DNA from: Pseudomonas reidholzensis
GTDB lineage: Bacteria; Pseudomonadota; Gammaproteobacteria; Pseudomonadales; Pseudomonadaceae
Length of the DNA stretch: 64,000 nucleotides
Reading direction: 5' to 3'
Assembly (NCBI RefSeq): GCF_900536025.1
Contig: NZ_UNOZ01000029.1
Coordinates: forward strand, 62,001 to 126,000
The translations under genes and the position numbers were made by a program. Of this stretch, positions 46,085 through 54,480 are shown in pieces (position 1 is the stretch's first letter; every line of letters starts with the position of its first letter). The notes below the pieces were generated by a model. It made no database searches. It was not told where the DNA came from and was given only the letters and a program-made list of their open reading frames with translations.

Positions 46085-47008
46085 ATGAAAGCGCCCCGCG
46101 TCACCCTGGATCAGTGGCGGACCCTGCAGGCCGTGGTCGACCACGGCGGGTTTGCCCAGGCGGCCGATGCCTTGCACCGCTCGCAGTCCTCGGTCAGCTA
46201 CACCGTGGCGCGCATGCAGGAGCAACTCGGCGTGCCGCTGCTGCGCATCGACGGGCGCAAGGCGGTGCTCACCGAGGCCGGCAACGTGCTGCTGCGCCGC
46301 TCGCGCCACCTGGTCAAGCAGGCCAGCCAGCTCGAAGACCTCGCCCACCACATGGAACAGGGCTGGGAGGCCGAAGTGCGCCTGGTGGTCGATGCCGCCT
46401 ACCCCAGCGCCCGCCTGGTGCGCGCCCTCAGCGCGTTCATGCCGCAGAGCCGCGGCTGCCGCGTGCGCCTGCGCGAAGAGGTGTTGTCGGGGGTCGAGGA
46501 AGTGCTCCACGAAGGCATCGCCGACCTGGCCATCAGCAGCTTCAGCATCGGCGGCTACCTGGGCACCGAACTCAGCTCGGTGGAGTTCGTCGCCGTTGCC
46601 CACCCCGAACACAGCCTGCACCGCCTGGGCCGCGAGATCACCTTCCAGGACCTGGAAAGCCAGTTGCAGGTGGTGATCCGCGACTCCGGCCGCGCCCAGC
46701 CCAAGGACGTCGGCTGGCTCGGCGCCGAACAACGCTGGACGGTCGGCAGCCTGGGCACCGCGGCGACCTTCGTCAGCAGCGGCCTGGGCTTTGCCTGGCT
46801 GCCACGGCACATGATCGAGCGCGAGCTGCGCGAAGGCGTGCTCAAGCCCCTGCCGCTCGATCAGGGTGGCAGTCGCCACCCACTGTTCTACCTTTATTCG
46901 AGCAAGGAGAAGAGCCTGGGCCCGGCGACGCAGATTCTCATCGACCTGCTGCGCAATTTCGACACCGCGCCCCTCGACGTGCCCTTCGCAGCCCCCCCAC
47001 AAGCCTGA
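46085..47008 (+). CDS. LysR family transcriptional regulator
   Basis: 307 residues from MKAPRVTLDQWRTLQAVVDHGG. HTH: GGFAQAADALHRSQSSVSYTVARMQEQLG. The effector half is typical. The start follows GGAGCCGAAG. The alpha/beta hydrolase gene begins 13 bases after its stop on the same strand, suggesting an operon and possible control of that hydrolase or of the divergent hypothetical gene. Confidence 0.92.
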   Translation: MKAPRVTLDQWRTLQAVVDHGGFAQAADALHRSQSSVSYTVARMQEQLGVPLLRIDGRKAVLTEAGNVLLRRSRHLVKQASQLEDLAHHMEQGWEAEVRLVVDAAYPSARLVRALSAFMPQSRGCRVRLREEVLSGVEEVLHEGIADLAISSFSIGGYLGTELSSVEFVAVAHPEHSLHRLGREITFQDLESQLQVVIRDSGRAQPKDVGWLGAEQRWTVGSLGTAATFVSSGLGFAWLPRHMIERELREGVLKPLPLDQGGSRHPLFYLYSSKEKSLGPATQILIDLLRNFDTAPLDVPFAAPPQA

Positions 47009-47021
47009 GAGGACGGCGCCC

Positions 47022-47834
47022 ATGGCCTATTTCGAACACGAAGGATGCACGCTGCATTATCAGGAATACGGCCAGGGCGAACCCCTGGTGCTGCTGCATG
47101 GCCTGGGCTCGAGCAGCCAGGACTGGGAGCTGCAGGTGCCTGTGCTGAGCCGCCAGTACCGGGTGATCCTGATGGACATCCGTGGCCACGGCCGCTCCGA
47201 CAAGCCGCGCGACGGGTATCAGATCGCCACGTTCAGTGAAGACCTGCTGGCCCTGCTCGAACATCTGCAGACCGGCCCGGTGCACCTGGTCGGCCTGTCG
47301 ATGGGCGGCATGGTCGGCTTCCAGTTCGCCGTCGACCACCCGCAGTGGCTGCGCAGCCTGTGCATCGTCAACAGTGCGCCGGAGGTCAAGCGGCGCACCC
47401 GCAACGACTGGATCTGGTGGGCCAAGCGCTGGGGCCTGGCGCGCCTGCTGAGTGTCGAAACGGTCGGCAAGGGCCTGGCCGAGCGGCTGTTCCCCAAGCC
47501 CGGGCAGGCCGACCTGCGGCAGAAGATGGCCGAGCGCTGGGCGCGCAACGACAAACGCGCCTACCTGAAGAGTTTCGACGCCATCGTCGACTGGGGCGTG
47601 GCGGAACGCATCGGCCAGATCCGCTGTCCCACGCTGGTGATCGCCGCCGACCACGATTACACCCCGATACAACTGAAAGAGCGCTACGTCGCCCAGATAC
47701 CTGCGGCTAGACTGGCGGTCATCGAAGATTCCCGGCACGCTACACCGCTTGATCAACCCGAGGTCTTCAACCAGACCCTGCTGCAGTTCCTCGCAGCCGC
47801 ATCCACCTCTCAAGGATCTTTGAGCCCATGCTGA
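47022..47834 (+). CDS. Alpha/beta hydrolase
   Basis: 270 residues from MAYFEHEGCTLHYQEYGQGE. Oxyanion HGLG, nucleophile elbow GLSMGG, an acid in VIAADHDYTP and the catalytic His in SRHATPLDQPE give a full triad. It resembles 3-oxoadipate enol-lactonase and esterase types; substrate cannot be fixed. Its last seven bases overlap the start of the cyclophilin gene, so the genes are translationally coupled. Confidence 0.9.
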   Translation: MAYFEHEGCTLHYQEYGQGEPLVLLHGLGSSSQDWELQVPVLSRQYRVILMDIRGHGRSDKPRDGYQIATFSEDLLALLEHLQTGPVHLVGLSMGGMVGFQFAVDHPQWLRSLCIVNSAPEVKRRTRNDWIWWAKRWGLARLLSVETVGKGLAERLFPKPGQADLRQKMAERWARNDKRAYLKSFDAIVDWGVAERIGQIRCPTLVIAADHDYTPIQLKERYVAQIPAARLAVIEDSRHATPLDQPEVFNQTLLQFLAAASTSQGSLSPC

Positions 47835-48385
47835 AAAAACTCCTGCTCGCCGCCTGCTCGGTCGCCTTCGCCACCAGCGTCATGGCCTCGGACAAGACCC
47901 CTCACGTGCTGATCGACACCAGCTTCGGCGAGGTCCAAATCGAGCTGAACGCTGATAAGGCGCCGGTCAGCACGAAGAACTTCCTCGACTACGTGGACAG
48001 CGGTTTCTACAACAACACGATCTTCCACCGGGTGATCCCGGGCTTCATGGTCCAGGGCGGTGGTTTCACCGAGCAGATGGTGCAGAAAAACACCAAGGAC
48101 CCGATCCGTAACGAGGCCAGCAACGGCTTGCGCAACACCCGCGGCACCCTGTCCATGGCCCGCACTTCGAATCCGAACTCGGCCACCAGCCAGTTCTTTA
48201 TCAACGTTGCCGACAACGCCTTCCTCGACCCCGGTCGCGATGCCGGTTATGCGGTATTCGGCAAGGTCACCAAAGGCATGGACGTGGTCGACCAGATCGT
48301 CAATTCGCCGACCACCATCAAAAAAGGCATGCGTGATGTCCCGGCCGACCCGGTGTACATCAAGTCGGCCAAACGCATCGACTGA
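47828..48385 (+). CDS. ppiA: Periplasmic peptidyl-prolyl isomerase (cyclophilin)
   Basis: 185 residues with signal peptide MLKKLLLAACSVAFATSVMA. Cyclophilin motifs FHRVIPGFMVQGG, SMARTSNPNSATSQFFINV and the FGKVTKGMDVVD end are present. Bacterial PpiA-type enzymes act in periplasmic protein folding. It overlaps the hydrolase gene by seven bases and precedes an ABC exporter gene by 65 bases. Confidence 0.94.
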   Translation: MLKKLLLAACSVAFATSVMASDKTPHVLIDTSFGEVQIELNADKAPVSTKNFLDYVDSGFYNNTIFHRVIPGFMVQGGGFTEQMVQKNTKDPIRNEASNGLRNTRGTLSMARTSNPNSATSQFFINVADNAFLDPGRDAGYAVFGKVTKGMDVVDQIVNSPTTIKKGMRDVPADPVYIKSAKRID

Positions 48386-48450
48386 CTCGCAGGTGTTCAC
48401 ACGGACGTGAAACCGCCTGAGGGTCGGGTAGAACAGGAGTTGTATCGCCC

Positions 48451-50283
48451 ATGCTGTACCGCCGTTTCGAGAAACTGATCGACATCTTCCGCGAGGCGCC
48501 GAGCGAGGCGCCGCCGAGTACGGTGTGGCCCTTCTATCTCTACTACTTGCGCCAGGTCTGGCCGAGCTTTCTCGCCCTGCTGTTCGTCGGCCTGTTCGCG
48601 GCACTGATCGAAGTGGCGATGTTCGGCTACCTGAGCCGGATCATCGACCTCGCCCAGGGCATGCCCAACGCCAACTTCTTCAGCGACCACCAGGCTGAGC
48701 TGATCTGGATGCTGGTGGTGGTCCTGCTGCTGCGGCCGCTGTTCTTCGGCCTGCACGACCTGCTGGTGCACCAGACCATCAGCCCGGGCATGACCAGCAT
48801 GATCCGCTGGCAAAACCACAGTTATGTGCTCAAGCAGAGCCTCAACTTCTTCCAGAGCGACTTTGCCGGGCGCATCGCCCAACGCATCATGCAGACCGGC
48901 AACTCGCTGCGCGACTCGGCGGTGCAGGCGGTGGACGCGCTGTGGCACGTGCTGATCTACGCGATCAGCTCGCTGGTGCTGTTTGCCGAGGCCGACTGGC
49001 GCCTGATGCTGCCGCTGCTGGTGTGGATCGGCTGCTACATCGCCGCGCTCTATTACTTCGTACCGCGCGTGAAGGCGCGCTCGGTGATCTCTTCCGACGC
49101 GCGTTCCAAGCTGATGGGGCGGATCGTCGACGGCTACACCAACATCGCCACCCTCAAGCTGTTCGCCCACACCGACTACGAGCAGCAATACGCCCGTGAA
49201 GCGATCAGCGAGCAGACCGAGAAGACCCAGCTGGCGGCGCGCGTGATCACCAGCATGGACGTGGTCATCACCACCCTCAACGGCCTGCTGGTAGTGACCA
49301 CCACGGGCCTGGCGCTGTGGCTGTGGAGCCATTCGCTGATCACCGTTGGCGCCATCGCCCTGGCCACCGGCCTGGTGATCCGCATCGTCAACATGTCGGG
49401 CTGGATCATGTGGGTGGTCAACGGCATCTTCGAGAACATCGGTATGGTCCAGGATGGCTTGCAGACCATCGCCCAGCCGGTCTCGGTCACCGACAAGCCG
49501 CAGGCGCCAGCGCTCAAGGTCAGCCGCGGCGCGGTGCGCTTCGACAATGTCGGCTTCAACTATGGCAAGGGTGGCAAGGTCATCGACGGGCTCAACCTGG
49601 ACATCCGTCCGGGCGAGAAGATCGGCCTGATCGGCCCTTCCGGGGCGGGCAAGTCGACCCTGGTCAACCTGCTGCTGCGCCTGTATGACGTGGAGAGCGG
49701 GCGCATCCTGATCGACGGGCAGAACATCGCCGACGTCAACCAGGCCAGCCTGCGTGCGCAGATCGGCATGATCACCCAGGACACCTCGCTGCTGCACCGC
49801 TCGATCCGCGACAACCTGCTGTACGGCCGGCCCGATGCCAGTGAGGACGCGGTGTGGGAGGCAGTGCGCGGGGCCAGGGCGGACGACTTCATTGCCCAGT
49901 TGTCCGACTCGCAGGGCCGTACCGGCTTCGATGCACATGTCGGTGAGCGGGGGGTCAAGTTGTCTGGCGGTCAGCGTCAGCGCATCGCGATTGCCCGGGT
50001 GCTGTTGAAGAATGCGCCGATCCTGATCATGGACGAAGCGACTTCAGCGCTGGATTCGGAGGTTGAAGCGGCGATTCAGGAGAGCCTGGAGACGCTGATG
50101 CAGGGCAAGACGGTGATCGCCATTGCCCACCGGCTGTCGACTATCGCGCGCATGGACCGCCTGGTGGTGCTGGACAAGGGGCATATCGTCGAGAGCGGGA
50201 CGCATGCCGAGTTGCTGGCGCAGCAGGGGCTGTATGCAAGGCTGTGGCATCACCAGACTGGCGGCTTCGTCGGCGTCGATTGA
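48451..50283 (+). CDS. ABC exporter, fused permease and ATPase
   Basis: 610 residues, MLYRRFEKLIDIFREAPSEA. Six membrane helices within ~35-320, then an ATPase domain: GPSGAGKST (Walker A), LSGGQRQRIAIARVLL (signature), ILIMDEATSALD (Walker B), VIAIAHRLST (H-loop). Homodimeric exporter of the MsbA/multidrug class; substrate unknown. It may follow the cyclophilin gene in one transcript. Confidence 0.92.
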   Translation: MLYRRFEKLIDIFREAPSEAPPSTVWPFYLYYLRQVWPSFLALLFVGLFAALIEVAMFGYLSRIIDLAQGMPNANFFSDHQAELIWMLVVVLLLRPLFFGLHDLLVHQTISPGMTSMIRWQNHSYVLKQSLNFFQSDFAGRIAQRIMQTGNSLRDSAVQAVDALWHVLIYAISSLVLFAEADWRLMLPLLVWIGCYIAALYYFVPRVKARSVISSDARSKLMGRIVDGYTNIATLKLFAHTDYEQQYAREAISEQTEKTQLAARVITSMDVVITTLNGLLVVTTTGLALWLWSHSLITVGAIALATGLVIRIVNMSGWIMWVVNGIFENIGMVQDGLQTIAQPVSVTDKPQAPALKVSRGAVRFDNVGFNYGKGGKVIDGLNLDIRPGEKIGLIGPSGAGKSTLVNLLLRLYDVESGRILIDGQNIADVNQASLRAQIGMITQDTSLLHRSIRDNLLYGRPDASEDAVWEAVRGARADDFIAQLSDSQGRTGFDAHVGERGVKLSGGQRQRIAIARVLLKNAPILIMDEATSALDSEVEAAIQESLETLMQGKTVIAIAHRLSTIARMDRLVVLDKGHIVESGTHAELLAQQGLYARLWHHQTGGFVGVD

Positions 50284-50296
50284 TACCGGCCATTCA

Positions 50297-50352
50297 GGCC
50301 TCATCGCGGGCAAGCCCGCTCCTGTAGGAGCGGGCTTGCCCGCGATGAGGCC
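50297..50352. repeat. Perfect REP palindrome
   Basis: GGCCTCATCGCGGGCAAGCC onward: two exact 27-base arms around only a GT, total 56 bases. It sits between the convergent ABC exporter and FemAB-like genes and is the most compact REPIN in the window. Confidence 0.95.
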
Positions 50353-50366
50353 CGCCCATTCACCCA

Positions 50367-51494
50367 TCAGTCACGCCGATAGGGCAACATCCCCCGCGCC
50401 TCTTCGGCATACGCAAGAATCCCCTCGCGCTCCTGGCCCAGAAACTCCTCCACCGCCCGCCGCAACCCCGGATGCAGCAGGTAGTGCCACGACCGGGTGA
50501 TCACCGGCTCAAACCCCCGAATCAGCTTGTGCTCGCCCTGCGCGCCCGCATCAAAACGCTGCAAGCCCTCGGCGATGGCAAAGTCCATGCCCTGGTAGAA
50601 GCAGGTCTCGAAGTGCAGCCGGTCGAACTCATCCAGGCACCCCCAATAACGGCCGAACAGGCTGTCGCCACCGATCAGGCTCAAGGCCATCGCCACGTCC
50701 CGGCCTGACTGGCGCGCCACCACCACGCGAATCGCCTCGGGCATGCGCTCGGCCAGCAGGCTGAAGAACTCGCGCGTCAGGTACGGCGCGCGCCGGCGCA
50801 CGGTGTAGGTATTGGCGTAGCAGAGGTAGACGAAGTCCCACTGCTGCTCGCTCAGTTGATCGCCGCGGTACCACTGGAAGTCGATGCCGTGCCCCAGCAC
50901 CTGCTCGCGCTCCTTGCGCATCTGCTTGCGCTTGCGCGAGCTCAAGGTGTCGAGAAAGTCCTGGAAGTCGCGATAGCCACGATTACGCCAGTGGAACTGG
51001 CAGCCCAGCCGCTCGAGCCATCCCGGCAGGCCATCGATCGCCTGATCCAGGACGCTGTCGGTGAAATTGATATGCGCGCCGGACAACCCGCCCTTGCCCA
51101 GGTACTCCGGTAACGCCTGCAGCACCAGCAGGCCATCGGCAGGGTCGGCCGTCAGCAGTCGCGGGCCGCTGACCGGGCTGAACGGCACGCCGCCGAGCAG
51201 CTTCGGGTAGTAGGCGATCCCGGCCCGTTCACAGGCCTCCGCCCAACCATGGTCGAACACGTACTCGCCGAACGAATGCCACTTGCGGTACGCCGGCAGC
51301 AGCGCCCGCACCTGCCCGTCGCGCTCCAGCACCAGGTGCTCGGCGGCCCAGCCGGTGGCCGGGGCAACGCTGCCGCTGTCTTCCATGGCACTGAGGAAGG
51401 CATGCCGCAGAAACGGCTGGCCAGCAGGCACCAGGGCGTCCCAGGTCGCCGCGGGCAGGTCGCTCAAACGGGCAAGGCTGTACAGACTGATCAC
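50367..51494 (-). CDS. FemAB-like / DUF482 protein
   Basis: 375 residues, MISLYSLARLSDLPAATWDAL. The central and C-terminal part (LSSRKRKQMRKEREQVL, FGRYWGCLDEFDRLHFETCFYQGMDFAI, GAQGEHKLIRGFEPV) is the DUF482/GNAT-fold family often annotated as peptidoglycan biosynthesis protein, by similarity to FemAB aminoacyltransferases. The substrate in this branch is not demonstrated. It is separated by a REP palindrome from the exporter gene; its start faces the porin gene across 242 bases. Confidence 0.85.
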   Translation of the reverse strand: MISLYSLARLSDLPAATWDALVPAGQPFLRHAFLSAMEDSGSVAPATGWAAEHLVLERDGQVRALLPAYRKWHSFGEYVFDHGWAEACERAGIAYYPKLLGGVPFSPVSGPRLLTADPADGLLVLQALPEYLGKGGLSGAHINFTDSVLDQAIDGLPGWLERLGCQFHWRNRGYRDFQDFLDTLSSRKRKQMRKEREQVLGHGIDFQWYRGDQLSEQQWDFVYLCYANTYTVRRRAPYLTREFFSLLAERMPEAIRVVVARQSGRDVAMALSLIGGDSLFGRYWGCLDEFDRLHFETCFYQGMDFAIAEGLQRFDAGAQGEHKLIRGFEPVITRSWHYLLHPGLRRAVEEFLGQEREGILAYAEEARGMLPYRRD

Positions 51495-51736
51495 GGTTTC
51501 AACTCACGATGAGGAGGCCGCCAGTATCCGGGAAGGAAGCCGCGCCTGACAAATGACCAACGGTGTTCTTAACCCCAACGCCATCAAATAGACATTATTC
51601 TGTAATCCCCCCTCGCAATACTTGCGCCTGTTTTCCGGAACCCAAGCGACCTGTCTATTCAGGCATTTTCCGAAGACTTGCCAACTCGGGGGTGGGCGCA
51701 ACAGCCTCCCCACACTTTTCCAACAGGGAGAACCGT

Positions 51737-52981
51737 ATGCGTCTTGTTTCTACACTTACTGGAGTGAGCCTCACCGGTCTGATGCTGGCTCTGAGTACTC
51801 CAGCCAGTGCCGCAGTCGACGCCAAGCTGCTCGAGATGCTTCGTGCCAATGGCTCGATCAACCAGGCGCAGTACAACGAACTGCAGACCGACCTGTCCAA
51901 GGAAACCAAGGAAAAGGCAGACCAGAAGGCCCAGTCCGAGCGACTGAGCTCCTTTGAACAGAAAGTCGCCTGGGCCGCCAAGACCCAGATCAAGGGCGAT
52001 GTGCGCCTGCGCTACGAAGACGTCAACGTCGACGACCCGAACGCCAGCAGCGGCAACCAGGACCGCCAGCGCGTGCGTGCTCGCGTCGGCTTCTACAGCG
52101 AGATCAACCCGCAGGTCGACGCTGGCGTCCGTATCGCCACCGGCAGCAGCGCCGACCGCCGTTCGACCAACCAGAGCCTGGACAACTACTTCGACAAGAA
52201 ATCGCTGTGGGTCGACCTGGCCTACCTCGACTGGCACCCGACCGCACTGCCGGGCCTGCACCTGATCGGCGGCAAGATGGCCCAGCCGTGGGTCAGCATG
52301 GGCGACATCATCTGGGACAGCGACATCAACCCTGAAGGCGTTGCGGCCACCTACAAGGCCGACCTGGGCGGCGCCGAGCTGTTCGCCAGTGCCGGTCAGT
52401 ACACGCTCAAGGACAACGTCGACGGCGACGGCGTGCAGTACAAGCACGACGCCCAGCTCTACCACGGCCAGTTGGGCGCACGCTTTGCCCCGGCAGACGT
52501 GCTCAAGGTCACCGTCGGTGCCAGCATCTATGGCTTCGACAACGACAAGGAAGCGACCATTCTGCAGTCGTTCGGCAACACCACCAACGAGTTCAACCTG
52601 GTGGAAGGCTTCGGTCAGATCGACCTGACCGGCCTGGCCGTGCCGCTGTCGGCCTATGGTCAGTACGTGAAGAACACCGAGAGCACCGATGGCGAAGACC
52701 AGGCCTGGCTGGCCGGTCTGAAGACCAAGCTGGGTGCCTGGAGCCTGGACTACAACTACCGCGATGTGCAGCGTAACGCCGTGGTCAGCCTGTTCACCGA
52801 CTCTGACTTCGGTAACGGCTACACCGGCTCGCGTGGTCACAAGTTCAAGGTCGGTTATGAAATCGACAAGAACTTCTCGGTGGGCGCTGCCTACCTGATG
52901 GCCAAGACCGACCTGTCGCAGCTGCCTAACAGCAACGCTGATGTCGACACCCTGCAGGTTGATCTGGAAGCCAAGTTCTAA
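51737..52981 (+). CDS. Outer-membrane porin (putative porin family)
   Basis: 414 residues. Signal peptide MRLVSTLTGVSLTGLMLALSTPASA, a short coiled-coil (SKETKEKADQKAQSERLSSF) and then a beta-barrel rich in alternating aromatic residues, ending LQVDLEAKF with terminal Phe. It matches the 'putative porin' family (Porin_5 type). A GGGAG ribosome site precedes the ATG; the longer frame from 51563 is untranslated leader. Followed by a strong terminator. Confidence 0.92.
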   Translation: MRLVSTLTGVSLTGLMLALSTPASAAVDAKLLEMLRANGSINQAQYNELQTDLSKETKEKADQKAQSERLSSFEQKVAWAAKTQIKGDVRLRYEDVNVDDPNASSGNQDRQRVRARVGFYSEINPQVDAGVRIATGSSADRRSTNQSLDNYFDKKSLWVDLAYLDWHPTALPGLHLIGGKMAQPWVSMGDIIWDSDINPEGVAATYKADLGGAELFASAGQYTLKDNVDGDGVQYKHDAQLYHGQLGARFAPADVLKVTVGASIYGFDNDKEATILQSFGNTTNEFNLVEGFGQIDLTGLAVPLSAYGQYVKNTESTDGEDQAWLAGLKTKLGAWSLDYNYRDVQRNAVVSLFTDSDFGNGYTGSRGHKFKVGYEIDKNFSVGAAYLMAKTDLSQLPNSNADVDTLQVDLEAKF

Positions 52982-53002
52982 GCTTCAGCTCCACTGCGGT
53001 AC

Positions 53003-53046
53003 AAAAGCGGAAAGCGCCGACCCCATCCGGCGCTTTTCGCTTTTTT
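53003..53046 (+). terminator. Rho-independent terminator of the porin gene
   Basis: AAAGCGGAAAGCGCCG pairs with CGGCGCTTTTCGCTTT, loop of about eight bases, followed by six T residues (53041-53046). It lies 22 bases past the stop. Confidence 0.9.
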
Positions 53047-53067
53047 GTCTATCCAAGAAAACTTGGA

Positions 53068-53176
53068 GCTGCTTTGAGCCAATCGCGGGCAAGCCCGCTC
53101 CTACAGGTAACCGCACCCTGAAATACCGCACGGTACCTGTAGGAGCGGGCTTGCCCGCGATGGGCTGCAAAGCAGC
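53068..53176. repeat. REP pair (REPIN)
   Basis: GCTGCTTTGAGCCAATCGCG at 53068 and the complement ending CAAAGCAGC at 53176; the REP cores CGCGGGCAAGCCCGCTCCTA and the reverse are exact. The outer GCTGCTTTG arms lengthen the usual palindrome. Between convergent porin and condensing-enzyme genes. Confidence 0.9.
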
Positions 53177-53187
53177 CCCAGAGGTGA

Positions 53188-54309
53188 TCAGCGTTTACGC
53201 AGGATCACGCTACCAATCGAATAGCCCGCACCGAACGAGCTCAACACACCCACCGCGCCTTTGGGCAGGTCTTCCTGGTACAGGTGGAAGGCAATCACCG
53301 ACCCCGCCGAGCTGGTGTTGGCGTAGCGGTCGAGAATCACCGGCGCATCCTCTTCAGCCACATCACGCCCGACCAGCTTCTTGACGATCAGCTGGTTCAT
53401 GCTCAGGTTCGCCTGGTGCAGCCAGAAGCGCTTCACATCAGCGGGTTGCAGGTCGTTTTCCGCCAGGTGCTGGCCAATCAGTTCGGCCACCATCGGGCAC
53501 ACCTCACGGAACACCTTGCGGCCTTCCTGGACGAACAGTTTGTCCGCAGTGCCTTCGCCTTCTTCCGCGGCGCGGTTGAGGAAGCCGAAGTTGTTGCGGA
53601 TGTTGTTGGAGAACTGGGTCAGCAGCTTGGTACTGACGATCTCGAACTGCTGGGCCGAGGTCGCCTGGTCGGCACGCTCGAGCAACACCGCGGTGGCCGC
53701 GTCACCAAAGATGAAGTGGCTGTCGCGGTCGCGGAAGTTCAGGTGCGCGGTGCACACCTCAGGGTTGACCACCAGCACTGCGCGAGCCTGGCCCAACTGC
53801 ACGCTGTTGGCAGCAGTCTGGATGCCGAAGGTGGCCGACGAGCAGGCCACGTTCATGTCGAAGGCAAAGCCCTGGATGCCCAGTGCAGCCTGCACCTCGA
53901 TGGCGATCGCCGGGTACGGCCGCTGCAGGTTGGAACAGGCGACGATCAGCCCATCGACATCGGCCGCCGTGCGACCGGCACGCTGCAGGGCCTGGCGCGC
54001 GGCGTTCACGGCCATCTCGCAAAGCACCGACGGCTCGTCGTTGGAACGCTCGGGCAGACGCGGTTTCATCCGCTGCGGGTCGAGGATGCCGGCCTTGTCC
54101 ATGACGAAGCGGCTCTTGATGCCCGAGGCCTTTTCGATGAATGCCGCGTTGGACTCGGCCAGCGCCTCGACCTCGCCACGGGCGATGGCGTCAGCGTTGT
54201 CCTGGTTGTACTGGTTGACCCAGGTATTGAAGGAGTCCACCAGCTCTTCGTTGGAAATGCTCTGGGCCGGGGTATACAGGCCGGTGCCGCTGATCACGAC
54301 GTTATGCAC
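53188..54309 (-). CDS. Beta-ketoacyl-ACP synthase III-like enzyme (PA3286 type)
   Basis: 373 residues, starting at a GTG placed after AGAGGA (MHNVVISGTGLYTPAQSISN). Catalytic triad: Cys156 in NVACSSATFG, His in FWLHQANLSMN and Asn in RYANTSSAG. Its N-terminus resembles P. aeruginosa PA3286, which diverts medium-chain acyl-CoA from beta-oxidation into fatty acid synthesis (recalled). Insertions near residues 30-60 distinguish it from ordinary FabH. An upstream in-frame ATG (54468) is rejected for lack of similarity. Confidence 0.9.
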   Translation of the reverse strand: MHNVVISGTGLYTPAQSISNEELVDSFNTWVNQYNQDNADAIARGEVEALAESNAAFIEKASGIKSRFVMDKAGILDPQRMKPRLPERSNDEPSVLCEMAVNAARQALQRAGRTAADVDGLIVACSNLQRPYPAIAIEVQAALGIQGFAFDMNVACSSATFGIQTAANSVQLGQARAVLVVNPEVCTAHLNFRDRDSHFIFGDAATAVLLERADQATSAQQFEIVSTKLLTQFSNNIRNNFGFLNRAAEEGEGTADKLFVQEGRKVFREVCPMVAELIGQHLAENDLQPADVKRFWLHQANLSMNQLIVKKLVGRDVAEEDAPVILDRYANTSSAGSVIAFHLYQEDLPKGAVGVLSSFGAGYSIGSVILRKR

Positions 54310-54480
54310 GGTCGTTCCTCTGGTCAGAGGCCATCGCCCTGTGGCGCTGGCCGGGAATGGGGGCATCATACTGGCACCTTGGTACCAATTGCAGATCGTT
54401 CGCTGCCTGTACGCAAGCGGGCGAAAGGGGCCGCCAAGCGACCCCGTAAACACCCACAAGTTTGCCACAACTGTGGAAGT

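Noticed and set aside
54310..54468. Extended start for the KAS III-like protein
   Set aside because: The added 53 residues match nothing, while the GTG at 54309 has a proper ribosome site and the family N-terminus.
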